A stretch of 64,000 nt of DNA, taken from NCBI RefSeq assembly GCF_008973825.1, contig NZ_WCHR01000020.1:124001-188000 (forward strand), written 5' to 3'. Position 1 is the first letter of the stretch. Every line of letters begins with the position of its first letter. This stretch comes from Gemmobacter serpentinus. GTDB taxonomy: Bacteria > Pseudomonadota > Alphaproteobacteria > Rhodobacterales > Rhodobacteraceae. Both the position numbers and the translations under genes were made by a program. The notes beneath the pieces were generated by a model. That model did not search any database, was not told where the DNA came from, and saw only the letters and a program-made list of their open reading frames with translations. This document shows, piece after piece, positions 17,709-26,544 of this stretch.

Positions 17709-18572
17709 ATGCGCAATGTTCAAGGTCACGGCAAATCCCTCAGCTATTACGATTTCGGCCATACCACCGTCTATGCCGCGCGCCGCGACCCGCGCTGCAG
17801 CTACTGTGCCTATATCCCCGCCGATTATGACGAGGATGGCGACAAGGACTATCCTCTGGTGGTGCTGATCCACGGCACCGCGCGCGGCATGACCCGGTAT
17901 CGTGACAGCTTTGCGGCCTTTGCCGAAGCGCATGGTGTCATCGTGCTGGCACCGCTGTTTCCGGTGAACCTGTGCTTTCCCGGAGACCTTTCGAGCTACA
18001 AGTTCCTGCGCCATGGCGGGGTGGATTACGATCTGATCCTGCTCGACATGATCGAGGAAATGCGCGAGAAATATAGCATCCCCGACCGGCGCGTCATGAT
18101 GTATGGCTTTTCGGGCGGCGGGCATTTCACGCACCGCTTTCTCTATCTGCACCCCGAACGGCTTTTGGCAGCCTCGGTCGGCGCGCCGGGCATGGTGACG
18201 CTGCTTGACCAAAGCCGCGATTTCTGGGTCGGCGTGCGTGACTTCCAGGATCGTTTCGGCAAGGCACTTGACCTTGACGCCATCCGCCAGGTGCCGGTGC
18301 AACTGATCGTCGGCGCGGAGGATCGCGAGACATGGGAAATCACCATCCAACCCGATGATCCGCTGTGGATGCCCGACGCTAATATCGCGGGCATCGACCG
18401 CAACGACCGGCTGCTCAGCCTGAAGGCGAGCCTTGCCAGCCATGGCATCGCCGTGCGCCACGACATCATCCCCGGCACCGCGCATAACGACACGCCCATG
18501 CTGGGGACGGTGCAAGAGTTTTTCACGACTGTGCTGGACGCGAACCGCCGCGGCCTGCGCAGACCGACATAA
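17709..18572 (+). CDS. Alpha/beta hydrolase, copy A of a duplicated pair
   Basis: A 287-residue alpha/beta hydrolase. The nucleophile is S135 in GFSGGGHF, an oxyanion-type LIHGT lies near 53, and a C-terminal histidine sits in PGTAHND. It resembles LpqC/PHB-depolymerase-like esterases. It is about 80% identical by eye to the protein at 26545-27384 over the first 140 residues, so the two are recent paralogues. It lies between the ATPase and binding-protein genes of the second peptide transporter, implying it acts on the imported compound or its product. No signal peptide is visible. Confidence 0.85.
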   Translation: MRNVQGHGKSLSYYDFGHTTVYAARRDPRCSYCAYIPADYDEDGDKDYPLVVLIHGTARGMTRYRDSFAAFAEAHGVIVLAPLFPVNLCFPGDLSSYKFLRHGGVDYDLILLDMIEEMREKYSIPDRRVMMYGFSGGGHFTHRFLYLHPERLLAASVGAPGMVTLLDQSRDFWVGVRDFQDRFGKALDLDAIRQVPVQLIVGAEDRETWEITIQPDDPLWMPDANIAGIDRNDRLLSLKASLASHGIAVRHDIIPGTAHNDTPMLGTVQEFFTTVLDANRRGLRRPT

Positions 18573-18601
18573 CAGCGGACACCAAACAACAGGGAAACAC
18601 C

Positions 18602-20158
18602 ATGAACTGGAAATCCGTCATCCTTGCCGCCGGGCTTGCCACATTCGGCGTCGGCGCTGTCCTGGCGCAACAGACCGGGGGCACCTTGACCATCCGGCTG
18701 AACTCGGACATCCGCGCCACCGATGGCCTGAACCGCGATGGCAATACCGATATGGTCATGCACCATATCTTTGAAACCCTGGTCGCCTATAAGGACGATC
18801 TGACGATCGGACCGCTGCTGGCCGAAAGCTGGACGCTGTCGGATGATGGCCGCACCTATACGTTCACGCTGCGCGAAGGGGCGAGGTTCCACAATGGTGC
18901 GCCGGTCACCGCACAGGATGTGATCTGGAACTGGGACCGCCGCGTCGCCGCCGGCAGCGACTGGTTCTGCAATCCGTATTTCGACGGCACGCAGGGGCTG
19001 AAGGTTGAATCGATCACCGCAACCGATGATCGCACCGTGGTCTTCACCATCAATGAACCGAATGCCCTGTTCCTTGCACAATTGGCCAATATCCAGTGCA
19101 ATGGCTGGGTCGCGCATCCCGACAGCATGTCGGCTGATGGCACCTGGAACACTGAGGCGCCGATCGGGTCGGGGCCCTTCCGCATGGGCGAGTGGAAACG
19201 CGGCCAGTATTTGCAACTGGAGCGCTTTGCAGATTACGTCCCGCTCAAGACCCCGATGTCGGGCTATGCCGGGGATCGCACAGCCTATGTCGATGCCGTC
19301 CGCTTCCTGACCGTTCCCGATACCGCCGCAGCTGAATCCGCACTTTATGCCGGGCAGATCGACGTGCTGCCCGATCTCGAACCCGCCAATATCGGCGAGG
19401 CCGAAAAGAATGGCGCGGCCATCGTCACCGGCGACGGTCTCGGTTTTCAGGTGCTTCTGGTGCAGACCGACGATCCGCTGCTGTCGGATGTGCGGATGCG
19501 CAAGGCGATCATTCAGGCCATCGACTTTGAACAGATCGCCAAGCTGCGCTCAAGCGGACTGTCCAGCTTCAACCCCTCGATGGTGCCCAATGCCTCGACC
19601 TTCTTTGACGAGAGCTTCCTGAACTGGCCGCGCTATGATGTGGCGGCCGCCAAGGCCCTTCTGGCCGAAGCCGGATACAAGAACCAGCCGATCACCATCC
19701 AGACCAATACCCGTTATCAGAACATGTATGAGGTCGCGGTCGTGGCGCAGGCTATGCTGCAGGCCGCAGGCATCAATGCCCAGCTTGAGGTGCTGGACTG
19801 GGCCACGCAGCTCGACAACTATTCCAACGGCAAGTTCCAGCTGCAATCCTTCAGCTACTCGCCGCGACTGGACCCGTCGCTGCTTTATGGCGTGTTCCTT
19901 GGCGACAAGGCCACGGATGCCTCGGCCCAGTGGGAAAACCCGGCCGCGATGGATCTCTATATCCGTTCGACCAAGGAAGCCGATCCGCAAGCACGCCAGA
20001 ACCTGTTCCGGGAGCTGCATGGCCTGCTGGTCGAAGATCTTGCCGTCATGGGGCTGATGTATGTGCCGCTGGTCGATGCGGTCAGCAAATCGGTCAACGG
20101 CTATACCGTCTGGCCCGGCGGGCGCACCCGGGCATGGGGCGTGTCCAAGGTCAACTGA
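18602..20158 (+). CDS. Peptide ABC transporter substrate-binding protein, family 5 (second system)
   Basis: A 518-residue periplasmic binding protein of the DppA/OppA family 5. The signal peptide is VILAAGLATFGVGAVLAQ with likely cleavage after VLA. Family landmarks are FETLVAYKDDLTIGPLLAES and YTFTLREGARFHNG. AGGGA precedes ATG 18602. Unusually the binding protein is last in this operon, after C45 peptidase, permeases, ATPase and alpha/beta hydrolase; in the first system (6624) it comes first. A strong terminator follows at 20255. Confidence 0.92.
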   Translation: MNWKSVILAAGLATFGVGAVLAQQTGGTLTIRLNSDIRATDGLNRDGNTDMVMHHIFETLVAYKDDLTIGPLLAESWTLSDDGRTYTFTLREGARFHNGAPVTAQDVIWNWDRRVAAGSDWFCNPYFDGTQGLKVESITATDDRTVVFTINEPNALFLAQLANIQCNGWVAHPDSMSADGTWNTEAPIGSGPFRMGEWKRGQYLQLERFADYVPLKTPMSGYAGDRTAYVDAVRFLTVPDTAAAESALYAGQIDVLPDLEPANIGEAEKNGAAIVTGDGLGFQVLLVQTDDPLLSDVRMRKAIIQAIDFEQIAKLRSSGLSSFNPSMVPNASTFFDESFLNWPRYDVAAAKALLAEAGYKNQPITIQTNTRYQNMYEVAVVAQAMLQAAGINAQLEVLDWATQLDNYSNGKFQLQSFSYSPRLDPSLLYGVFLGDKATDASAQWENPAAMDLYIRSTKEADPQARQNLFRELHGLLVEDLAVMGLMYVPLVDAVSKSVNGYTVWPGGRTRAWGVSKVN

Positions 20159-20254
20159 GGCACGGCGCGCGGGGGGCCGCAGCCTCCCGCCCAAAACGGG
20201 CATGGCGGGTCAATGCGCCAAAGCCCTGAGCATCGACGCTTGTCCCGAAAATGG

Positions 20255-20287
20255 AAATGGCACCGGAATGGTTCCGGTGCCATTTTT
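20255..20287. terminator. Strong bidirectional terminator
   Basis: A perfect 14-base stem, AAATGGCACCGGAA (20255-20268) and TTCCGGTGCCATTT (20272-20285), with loop TGG, followed by further Ts. It lies between the convergent binding-protein gene and the gamma-glutamyltransferase gene and can serve both. Confidence 0.85.
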
Positions 20288-20301
20288 CGATGTTCGAACG
20301 A

Positions 20302-21999
20302 TCAGGCCTGTTTAGGCTTGTCCGGGCGCGATTCCGGGGCGCGATCGGGCCAGAAGCGGATGCCCGGCCGCGCCGGACCACCGGCAAGGGCCGCAACCGT
20401 GCCATCGGCACGCCAGCAGGCGGCACCCTCCATCGCGCCCGCATGGCCAAAGGCAATGGCGTTCATGCCGCCGCCGATATGGGGCATCACCCGCACATCA
20501 TGGCCCATCGCCTGCAGCGCGGCCAATTGGCCTGCATGGCCTTGCTCAATCTCGATCTCTGCGCCCTGGGTCCAAAGGCGCGGGGCTTCGACCGCCGCCT
20601 GCAGGGGCATCCGGTGATCGATCAGATTGACAATGGCCTGCAGCGCCGAGGGGAAGATGCGCAGCCCCCCGGGCAGCCCAAGTGCCCAGACCGGCTGATC
20701 GTCGCGCAGCACGATCATCGGTGCCATCGATGTCGGCACCCGCTTGCCCGGCTGCACCGAAAGGGCCTTGCCGGGATGCGGATCAAAGTTCGACATGTAG
20801 TTGTTTGGGATGATCCCGGTGCCCGGAACGATGTAGCGCGCGCCGAACAAGCCGTTGATCGTATGGGTTGCGGTGACGATATTGCCGTCCCGATCTGCAA
20901 TGGTGACATGGGTTGTATCACGGCTTTCGCGTCCGGCGGCGGGGGCGATGCGCAGCCCCGCCTGCGGCCGGATCTGGGCACGGCACGCTTCGGCATGGGC
21001 TTGAGACATCAACCGCTCCACCGGCACATCGATAAAGGCCGGATCCCCGGAATGGGCGCGGCGGTCGGCAAAGGCGATGCGGATCACCTCGGCCAGCAGA
21101 TGCAGGCTTTCGGGCGTGCCGAAGCCCATGGCCGCAACATCGAACCCCGCCAGCATGTTCAACATCTGCGGGATATGCACCCCCGACGAGGCAGGTGGCG
21201 GCGGCCCGACGATCTGATAGCCGCGATACTGCCCGACCAGCGGTGCCCGCTCCAGTGCCGCATAGCTGCGCAGATCCTCCAGCGTCAGCCAGCCCGAACC
21301 CGCTCCTTTCGCCATGCTGGCGACCAGCGCCGCCCCAAGCGCGCCCCCATGAAGCGCCGCCGCCCCCTCGGTCTGGATCAGGCGCAGGCTTTCGGCGTAA
21401 TCGCCCATGACCAGCCGTGCCCCTGCCGCGATTGCCGTTCCACCCGGCAGAAACAGCGCAGAAGCTGCGCGATCCTGCCCCAGATCGGCAGCATTTTCGG
21501 CAATCGCACCGGCCAGATAGGGCGTGACCTGAAAGCCGCGCGCGGCGTAGCGGATCGCGGGTTCAACCACATCGGCCCAAGGCAATATCCCAAAACGCCT
21601 GTGCATCTGCGCCCAGCCAGCAAGGTTGCCCGGCACCGCAACCGCCGAAGGGCCGACCAGATTGCGCCGATCCAGCGCATCCATGTAAGCAGGTCCTTCA
21701 TCCGCGACGGGGGTGTAGATCTCGGGATGCATCCCGGCCGCAGCCTGCGCCAAGCCGTCAAAGACGATCGAGCGGCCATCCGCCATTCGTATATGCGACA
21801 GCCCCCCGCCCGCGATGCCGACCATCATCGGCTCCACCACCGTCAGCGCCAGCAGGGCGGCCACCGCCGCATCTATGGCATTGCCACCCGCCGCCAGCAT
21901 CTCGGCACCGGCGGCTGTCCCCAGCGGGTGGTTGGTCACGACCATGCCCCCTGCACCATGGGCTGAGGTCTTTTCACAGGTGAAGGGCAGGGTCGTCAC
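20302..21999 (-). CDS. ggt: Gamma-glutamyltransferase family protein
   Basis: An Ntn hydrolase of the gamma-glutamyltransferase family, about 565 residues. N-terminal landmarks are GGMVVTNHPLGTAAGAEML and GGNAIDAAVAALLALTVVEP. The autoprocessing and catalytic threonine lies in DTTHVTIADRDGN, followed by the small-subunit motif (PTSMAPMIV, GLPGG). I prefer GTG 21999, eight bases after GGAG; ATG 22029 is an alternative. No clear signal peptide, so probably cytoplasmic, as in soil bacteria that use GGT or related acylases catabolically. The related cephalosporin/glutaryl acylases share the fold, so the acyl donor may not be glutathione. It starts a minus-strand unit convergent with the second peptide transporter. 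Confidence 0.9.
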   Translation of the reverse strand: MTTLPFTCEKTSAHGAGGMVVTNHPLGTAAGAEMLAAGGNAIDAAVAALLALTVVEPMMVGIAGGGLSHIRMADGRSIVFDGLAQAAAGMHPEIYTPVADEGPAYMDALDRRNLVGPSAVAVPGNLAGWAQMHRRFGILPWADVVEPAIRYAARGFQVTPYLAGAIAENAADLGQDRAASALFLPGGTAIAAGARLVMGDYAESLRLIQTEGAAALHGGALGAALVASMAKGAGSGWLTLEDLRSYAALERAPLVGQYRGYQIVGPPPPASSGVHIPQMLNMLAGFDVAAMGFGTPESLHLLAEVIRIAFADRRAHSGDPAFIDVPVERLMSQAHAEACRAQIRPQAGLRIAPAAGRESRDTTHVTIADRDGNIVTATHTINGLFGARYIVPGTGIIPNNYMSNFDPHPGKALSVQPGKRVPTSMAPMIVLRDDQPVWALGLPGGLRIFPSALQAIVNLIDHRMPLQAAVEAPRLWTQGAEIEIEQGHAGQLAALQAMGHDVRVMPHIGGGMNAIAFGHAGAMEGAACWRADGTVAALAGGPARPGIRFWPDRAPESRPDKPKQA

Positions 22000-22082
22000 G
22001 GCTTGGGCTCCGGTTGCGGGACATTGCAATTCTTCAGCGCGCAGGATCGGCGCACCGCCGTAAAGGAATCAGCAGCCGGGGA

Positions 22083-22757
22083 TCAACCCGCGGCCAGCTT
22101 GGCCAGGACCTTGGCACTCGCCCCCGAAAGATCCCCGAGTTTGACACCATCGGTGCGCAGGCTGGCCTCACGCACTTTACCCCGGGTCTGGGTCGCGATG
22201 GCCTTTTCGGCCTCGGCGCGCACGTCTTCGGGTGGCAGTACGAGCACGCCGCTTTCATCGGCCAGCACCGCCCAACCCGGCATCACCGCCGTATTGCCGA
22301 CGCTGACCGGAACGTTGATCGCGCCGCCCAGATCATAGATCCGGGTCGTGATCGGCGACATGCCAAGGCACCACATCGGAAAGTCCGAGGTCACGATTTC
22401 CTCAAGATCCGTGCAGGGCCCGTCCACCACGGCCCCCGCAGCCCCCGCGGCCTTGGCAGCCACGGTCACTCCGCCGCCCCAGCAGGCGTGCCGATCATCA
22501 TGCAGCCGATCAACGATGATGAAATCGCCCGGACGGATCATGCCCATCAGGTGGTGCAGCAGCGTCGAATCCGGCCCCGGAATCGCAATGGTGACGGCGG
22601 TGCCGACCACCCGGCGACGCGGGATCAGCGGCTGGATGGAACGGTGCAGGAAGCCGAAATGACGCCAATGACCCAGCGTCGCCGTTTCGACTTGGGCCAG
22701 CAGGTCCAACGTGTCTTGCGGGATCTGCGGCGGCATCGGATTGATCGTATAATTCAT
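22083..22757 (-). CDS. RraA-family protein (HMG/CHA aldolase-like)
   Basis: A 224-residue RraA-like protein. The family includes 4-hydroxy-4-methyl-2-oxoglutarate/4-carboxy-4-hydroxy-2-oxoadipate aldolases and RNase E regulators. Characteristic features are RRRVVGTAVTIAIPG near 48, the GDFIIVDR segment and the WGGGVTVAAKAAGAAGAVVDG loop near 95-115, and ADESGVLVLP near 187. A ribosome site (GGAGG) precedes ATG 22757. It probably lyses a carboxylated 2-keto acid. It sits with a 2-hydroxyacid dehydrogenase-like gene, suggesting pyruvate/glyoxylate chemistry, but substrate is not proven. Confidence 0.85.
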   Translation of the reverse strand: MNYTINPMPPQIPQDTLDLLAQVETATLGHWRHFGFLHRSIQPLIPRRRVVGTAVTIAIPGPDSTLLHHLMGMIRPGDFIIVDRLHDDRHACWGGGVTVAAKAAGAAGAVVDGPCTDLEEIVTSDFPMWCLGMSPITTRIYDLGGAINVPVSVGNTAVMPGWAVLADESGVLVLPPEDVRAEAEKAIATQTRGKVREASLRTDGVKLGDLSGASAKVLAKLAAG

Positions 22758-22778
22758 GACGTCCTCCTTGGTCGCGTC

Positions 22779-23711
22779 TCAATAGCCGCGCGCGACATCG
22801 GCCAGATCGGGCACGCTGCCGGTCTGATCAAACAGGCGCAGGTTGCGCGCGATGATCTTGCTGCCGGTCGGGGCGTCGATCATCGAGGCAACATGCGGCG
22901 TGATGGTGATCTTCGGATGGCTCCAGAACGGGTGATCCACCGGCAGCGGCTCGATATGGAACACATCCAGTGTGGCGTGCGAGACCTGGCCAGATTCCAG
23001 CGCCGCCAGCAGATCGCTATCCACCAGATGCGGCCCGCGTGCTGCATTGATGATGCTGGCACCGCGCTGCAATTGATTGAAGACATTGGCATCCAGAATG
23101 CCGCGCGTGCTGTCGGTCAGCGGCAGCAGACAGACCAGGACCTCGGTCCCGGCCAGAAAATCCGGCAGGCCCGCCATGCCCGCATAGGTGGTGATCCCCC
23201 CGATCTCCTTGGGGGAGCGCGACCACCCGACCGTCTGGAACCCGATCTGCGCCAGAAGCTGGGCCGAGGCAGCCCCGAGATTGCCAAGCCCCATCACGCC
23301 AACCCGCCGCTCGGGCGCGGGCGGAACAACGATTGCATCCCATTTCGAGGCGGCCTGATTGGCCTGCATCTGGGGCAGGTTACGGTGCATTCGCAGCGTG
23401 TGCAGCGCGACATATTCCTTCATCAGCTGGGTCAGGTCGGTGCCGACGGTGCGGATCACCGGCACATGGCGCGGCACTTCGGTATCGAGCAACACATGAT
23501 CGATCCCCGCGCCAATCGATACGATTGCCTTCAGGTTCGGGAACCGCGCCAGATCGCCTACGCGCGGACGCCAGACCACCGCATAAGTGACCGATGCGGG
23601 ATCCTCGATCTGGTCAAAGGCACGGATGTCCCAATCCGGCATAAGGTCGCCCAGCATCTGGCACCAGTTCTGCGTGCTGCTGGCCGCGGGCAGATAAACG
23701 GCAATCGTCAT
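22779..23711 (-). CDS. ghrA: D-2-hydroxyacid dehydrogenase, glyoxylate/hydroxypyruvate reductase A type
   Basis: A 310-residue NAD(P)H-dependent reductase of the GhrA group. The nucleotide-binding motif is GVMGLGNLGAASAQLL near 172, with SRSPK next to it suggesting NADPH preference. The catalytic triad is visible: R in INAARGPH, E in FHIEPLP, H in TPHVAS. It reduces glyoxylate or hydroxypyruvate to the 2-hydroxy acid. AAGGA precedes ATG. It is 21 bases upstream of the RraA-like gene in the same unit and divergent from a LysR regulator at 23871. Confidence 0.88.
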   Translation of the reverse strand: MTIAVYLPAASSTQNWCQMLGDLMPDWDIRAFDQIEDPASVTYAVVWRPRVGDLARFPNLKAIVSIGAGIDHVLLDTEVPRHVPVIRTVGTDLTQLMKEYVALHTLRMHRNLPQMQANQAASKWDAIVVPPAPERRVGVMGLGNLGAASAQLLAQIGFQTVGWSRSPKEIGGITTYAGMAGLPDFLAGTEVLVCLLPLTDSTRGILDANVFNQLQRGASIINAARGPHLVDSDLLAALESGQVSHATLDVFHIEPLPVDHPFWSHPKITITPHVASMIDAPTGSKIIARNLRLFDQTGSVPDLADVARGY

Positions 23712-23870
23712 GGCTCGTCCTTGTCGCTCATCCCCTTGGCACCATCATGCGCCGCAGGGGTCCGCAAGCATATCAAGCCTGCGGTCATGGCAGGTCAAAG
23801 CAAAAAATCTGGTCCCAGCCATAGAAAAAATTTATGAAGAGCACCGAGCGGTGTTAACGGGGCGGCTGGC

Positions 23871-24788
23871 GTGAATCTCAAACAACTGGAAGCGTTCTAC
23901 TGGCTAACAAAACTAGAGAACTTTCAGAAGGTTGCGGATCATGTCGGCCTGACGCAGCCGGCCATTTCGGCGCGCATCTCGGGGCTTGAGGACAGCATTG
24001 GCGCGCCACTTCTCGATCGGCAAGCCAGCAATTTCACGCTGACCGATCAAGGACAGGTGGTGGCGGAATTCGCCGAAAACTTCCTCAATCTCGCCGAGCA
24101 GCTGGCCACCCGGATGAAGGACAGCCAGAAGCGTCGCCTGACCATCGGGCTGGTCGGGATGGTCACGCTAAGCTGGGGGGTCACGCTGCGCCGCAAGCTC
24201 GCGGCCGAACGCCCGGACGAGCTGGTCGATTTCATCTCCGGCGGCAATGCCGATCTCAATCCGCTGATCCGCTCGGGGGCCATAGATCTTGCCTTTGTCA
24301 CCGGCGAAGCCGGTCTGCCACAGGTCGGCGGCAGCTTTTCGGTGCAGTATCATGTGGGCTGGGTGGCGCGCCCCGATGTGGTCGGCACACTGACCCGCCC
24401 GCTGACCCCCGGCGAATTGCGCGAATTGCCGCTGGTGCTTTATCCGCGCAGCTCGCCGCTATATGCGCCGGTCGCCGAGATGATCGGAGAGACCCGCCGC
24501 CGCCCCAAGGCGCGCCATATGGCGAATTCTCTGGGCATGATCAGCGATATGGTGCGCGCCGGATATGGCGTTGCCGCGATGCCCCTTGCGGCGGTCGAAC
24601 GCGAATTGGCCAATGGCCTGCTGGTCGAGGTGCCGGCAACCGTGCAACTGGCCCCGATGGATGTGCGCTGTGTCCATCTCAACAAGGCGCGCCGGGCGCA
24701 GGCCGAAGCGGCGCTTGCCCTTGCGCGTCTCGCAGCCGAGGAATGGTGCCGCGCCCATCCGCGCTACATGCGCTTTTCAGAAGGCTGA
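23871..24788 (+). CDS. LysR-family transcriptional regulator
   Basis: A 305-residue LysR regulator with a GTG start. It has an N-terminal winged helix (MNLKQLEAFYWLTKLENFQK, then LTQPAISARISGLEDSIGAPLLDR) and a periplasmic-binding-like effector domain (residues ~90-295, including LTIGLVGMVTLSWG). It is divergent from the ghrA-rraA-ggt group with 159 bases between, the usual LysR arrangement, so it probably controls that group. The 23712-23870 gap contains an AT-rich stretch near 23800-23840. Confidence 0.9.
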   Translation: MNLKQLEAFYWLTKLENFQKVADHVGLTQPAISARISGLEDSIGAPLLDRQASNFTLTDQGQVVAEFAENFLNLAEQLATRMKDSQKRRLTIGLVGMVTLSWGVTLRRKLAAERPDELVDFISGGNADLNPLIRSGAIDLAFVTGEAGLPQVGGSFSVQYHVGWVARPDVVGTLTRPLTPGELRELPLVLYPRSSPLYAPVAEMIGETRRRPKARHMANSLGMISDMVRAGYGVAAMPLAAVERELANGLLVEVPATVQLAPMDVRCVHLNKARRAQAEAALALARLAAEEWCRAHPRYMRFSEG

Positions 24789-24972
24789 CCGGCCAATACC
24801 TGCAGGGCATGGGATCGGCTGCCGCAAGCGCGGGGCAGCGTGGGACAGAACCCGTCAATTTCCTCGGCAGTCGCCCCCGAGCGAAAGCAGATCTGCCATC
24901 CACGCCGATATCAGATGCCCGGCGATGCCCGTTGGATGCCCTCCCTGCCCCGGCAGCACCGGCATGAAGGTG

Positions 24973-25638
24973 TCAGACGCGGGCCGATGCGAGGGTGCCC
25001 AGGTCTGCCGCCATCAGCCCGGCGATACGATAGCTGTCGCCAGCACCGCTGTCGAACAACCCGGTCATGATATTGTTGCGCTCGGATGCGGGCTTGTTCT
25101 GGTTCAGCCGCCGTGCGCCTTCCAGACGCTCCACCGTCAGGCGAAAGCCACGGATATGCGGCAACAGACGGGTGACCCGCGCCATGTCAGCCTCGGCCAG
25201 CGACCAGGGGTTGCCCTGACGCTCCATCACCGCGGCGGTGCGCGCCAGCACCGCCAGCTTGCCCGCCTCATCATCGATCGGCGTCAGTCTGCCCCTGAGC
25301 TGACAGGCGATATAATTCCAGGTTGGCAACTCTGCCGATTCCAGAAACATGCGGGGCGATACATAGCATTGCGGTCCCATGAAAAGCGCCAGACCCGGCA
25401 TCCCATCCTGCAATGTTGCCGCCTGCGGGTTCCGGTTTGCCATATGCCCCAGCAGGCACATTTCATTCGGGCCGTCGCTTTCAAACAGAAACGGCGTTGC
25501 CGTTGCCGCCAGCCCTGCAGAATCGCAGGTCACCAACTGGCCAAACGGCTCTGCGATGATCTGCGCACGGATCTGCGCCTCTGTCGCACCGAAATGCGGC
25601 GGCACATGCATCGCGATCAGGGGATCACGGGTTTCCAT
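24973..25638 (-). CDS. FMN-binding negative transcriptional regulator, PaiB family
   Basis: A 221-residue FMN-binding split-barrel protein resembling PaiB. It has MHVPPHFGATEAQIRAQI at the N-terminus, a flavin-fold segment LLGHMANRNPQ, and the GPQCYVSPRMF and LPTWNYIACQLRGRL motifs that define the family. The start ATG 25638 has AGAGG five bases upstream; the further-upstream ATG at 25674 lacks one. Role is likely redox/FMN-linked regulation or detoxification; "negative regulator" is a family label. It is divergent from the HSL-type hydrolase. Confidence 0.85.
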   Translation of the reverse strand: METRDPLIAMHVPPHFGATEAQIRAQIIAEPFGQLVTCDSAGLAATATPFLFESDGPNEMCLLGHMANRNPQAATLQDGMPGLALFMGPQCYVSPRMFLESAELPTWNYIACQLRGRLTPIDDEAGKLAVLARTAAVMERQGNPWSLAEADMARVTRLLPHIRGFRLTVERLEGARRLNQNKPASERNNIMTGLFDSGAGDSYRIAGLMAADLGTLASARV

Positions 25639-25693
25639 TGCATCCTCTTGAATATTTGCATTATAGTCTTTCATAATTCAATTGAGGCCAATC

Positions 25694-26506
25694 ATGCAAC
25701 TGGATCCCGATATCGGAAGAATGCTGGAGCGGGCGCGAACCGCGACCGGGAAAGGCGTGGGTGGGGCGGGCCTGCGTCCGGTGGCAATCTATTTCCACGG
25801 CGGCGGGTTTGTGCTGGGCGATGCCGATGCCTATGACAACCAATCCCGGCAACTGGCGCAGCAATCGGGTGTCGACATCCTGTTCGTCGACTATCGCCGC
25901 GCCCCCGAGGCCAGGTTTCCCTGTGCCGTGGCTGACGCCCAGGCCGCGCTAGGCTGGTTGCGCGAAAACGCCGGGGCGCTCGGGCTGGATAAGGGCCGGA
26001 TCGCCCTTTGTGGCGACAGTGCCGGCGCCAATCTGGCAATCAGCGCCGCGCTGGCCGCTGGCCGTGCTGGCCAGCCGGTTGCGGCCACCGTTCTGCTCTA
26101 TCCGGTGACGGATTTCCGCCCCTTTACCCCCGAGGGCGGGCCGGACTACCCCTCGGTTGCGGCCTATGGCGACGGCTTCTTTCTCGACACCACGCTGATG
26201 CGACATTTCGGCCAGCTTTATCTGCGCACCCCGCAGGACGCGCTTGATCCGCTGGCATCGCCGTTGCTGGCCCCGGATCTTGGACTGATGCCGCCACATG
26301 TGGTCATCACCGCCGGTCACGATCCGTTGCGCGATCAGGGCCACGCCTTCCATCTTGCCGCAAAGGCCGCAGGGGCCGCATCGGATTATATCTGCCAGAC
26401 GGGCATGATCCACAACTTCATGGGACAGGGCGGGGTGTCGCCGGGGGCGGCCGCAGCCTTTGGCGAAGTGGCCACGGAACTTGGGCGCCGGCTGGGAGCC
26501 CGCTAG
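25694..26506 (+). CDS. HSL-family alpha/beta hydrolase with short N-terminus
   Basis: A 270-residue hydrolase of the hormone-sensitive-lipase (fold-3) family. It has the HGGG oxyanion motif at 35-38 and nucleophile S109 in GDSAG. The acid and histidine lie in the C-terminal part (GHDPLRDQ and MIHNFMGQ). Family members usually have about 70-80 residues before HGGG; here there are only 34. The usual start (MQLDPDIGRMLERA) runs directly into LRPVAIYFHGGG, so a block of ~40 residues appears to be missing. It could be a natural short form or an internal deletion. GAGG lies six bases before ATG 25694. Confidence 0.83.
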   Translation: MQLDPDIGRMLERARTATGKGVGGAGLRPVAIYFHGGGFVLGDADAYDNQSRQLAQQSGVDILFVDYRRAPEARFPCAVADAQAALGWLRENAGALGLDKGRIALCGDSAGANLAISAALAAGRAGQPVAATVLLYPVTDFRPFTPEGGPDYPSVAAYGDGFFLDTTLMRHFGQLYLRTPQDALDPLASPLLAPDLGLMPPHVVITAGHDPLRDQGHAFHLAAKAAGAASDYICQTGMIHNFMGQGGVSPGAAAAFGEVATELGRRLGAR

Positions 26507-26544
26507 GATTTTTCGCCCCGGAGGGGGCTGCAAGGAGCGAAGAA

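Noticed and set aside
20251-21966. A long plus-strand frame opposite the gamma-glutamyltransferase gene
   Set aside because: Antisense to an intact, motif-bearing gene; no recognisable protein features.
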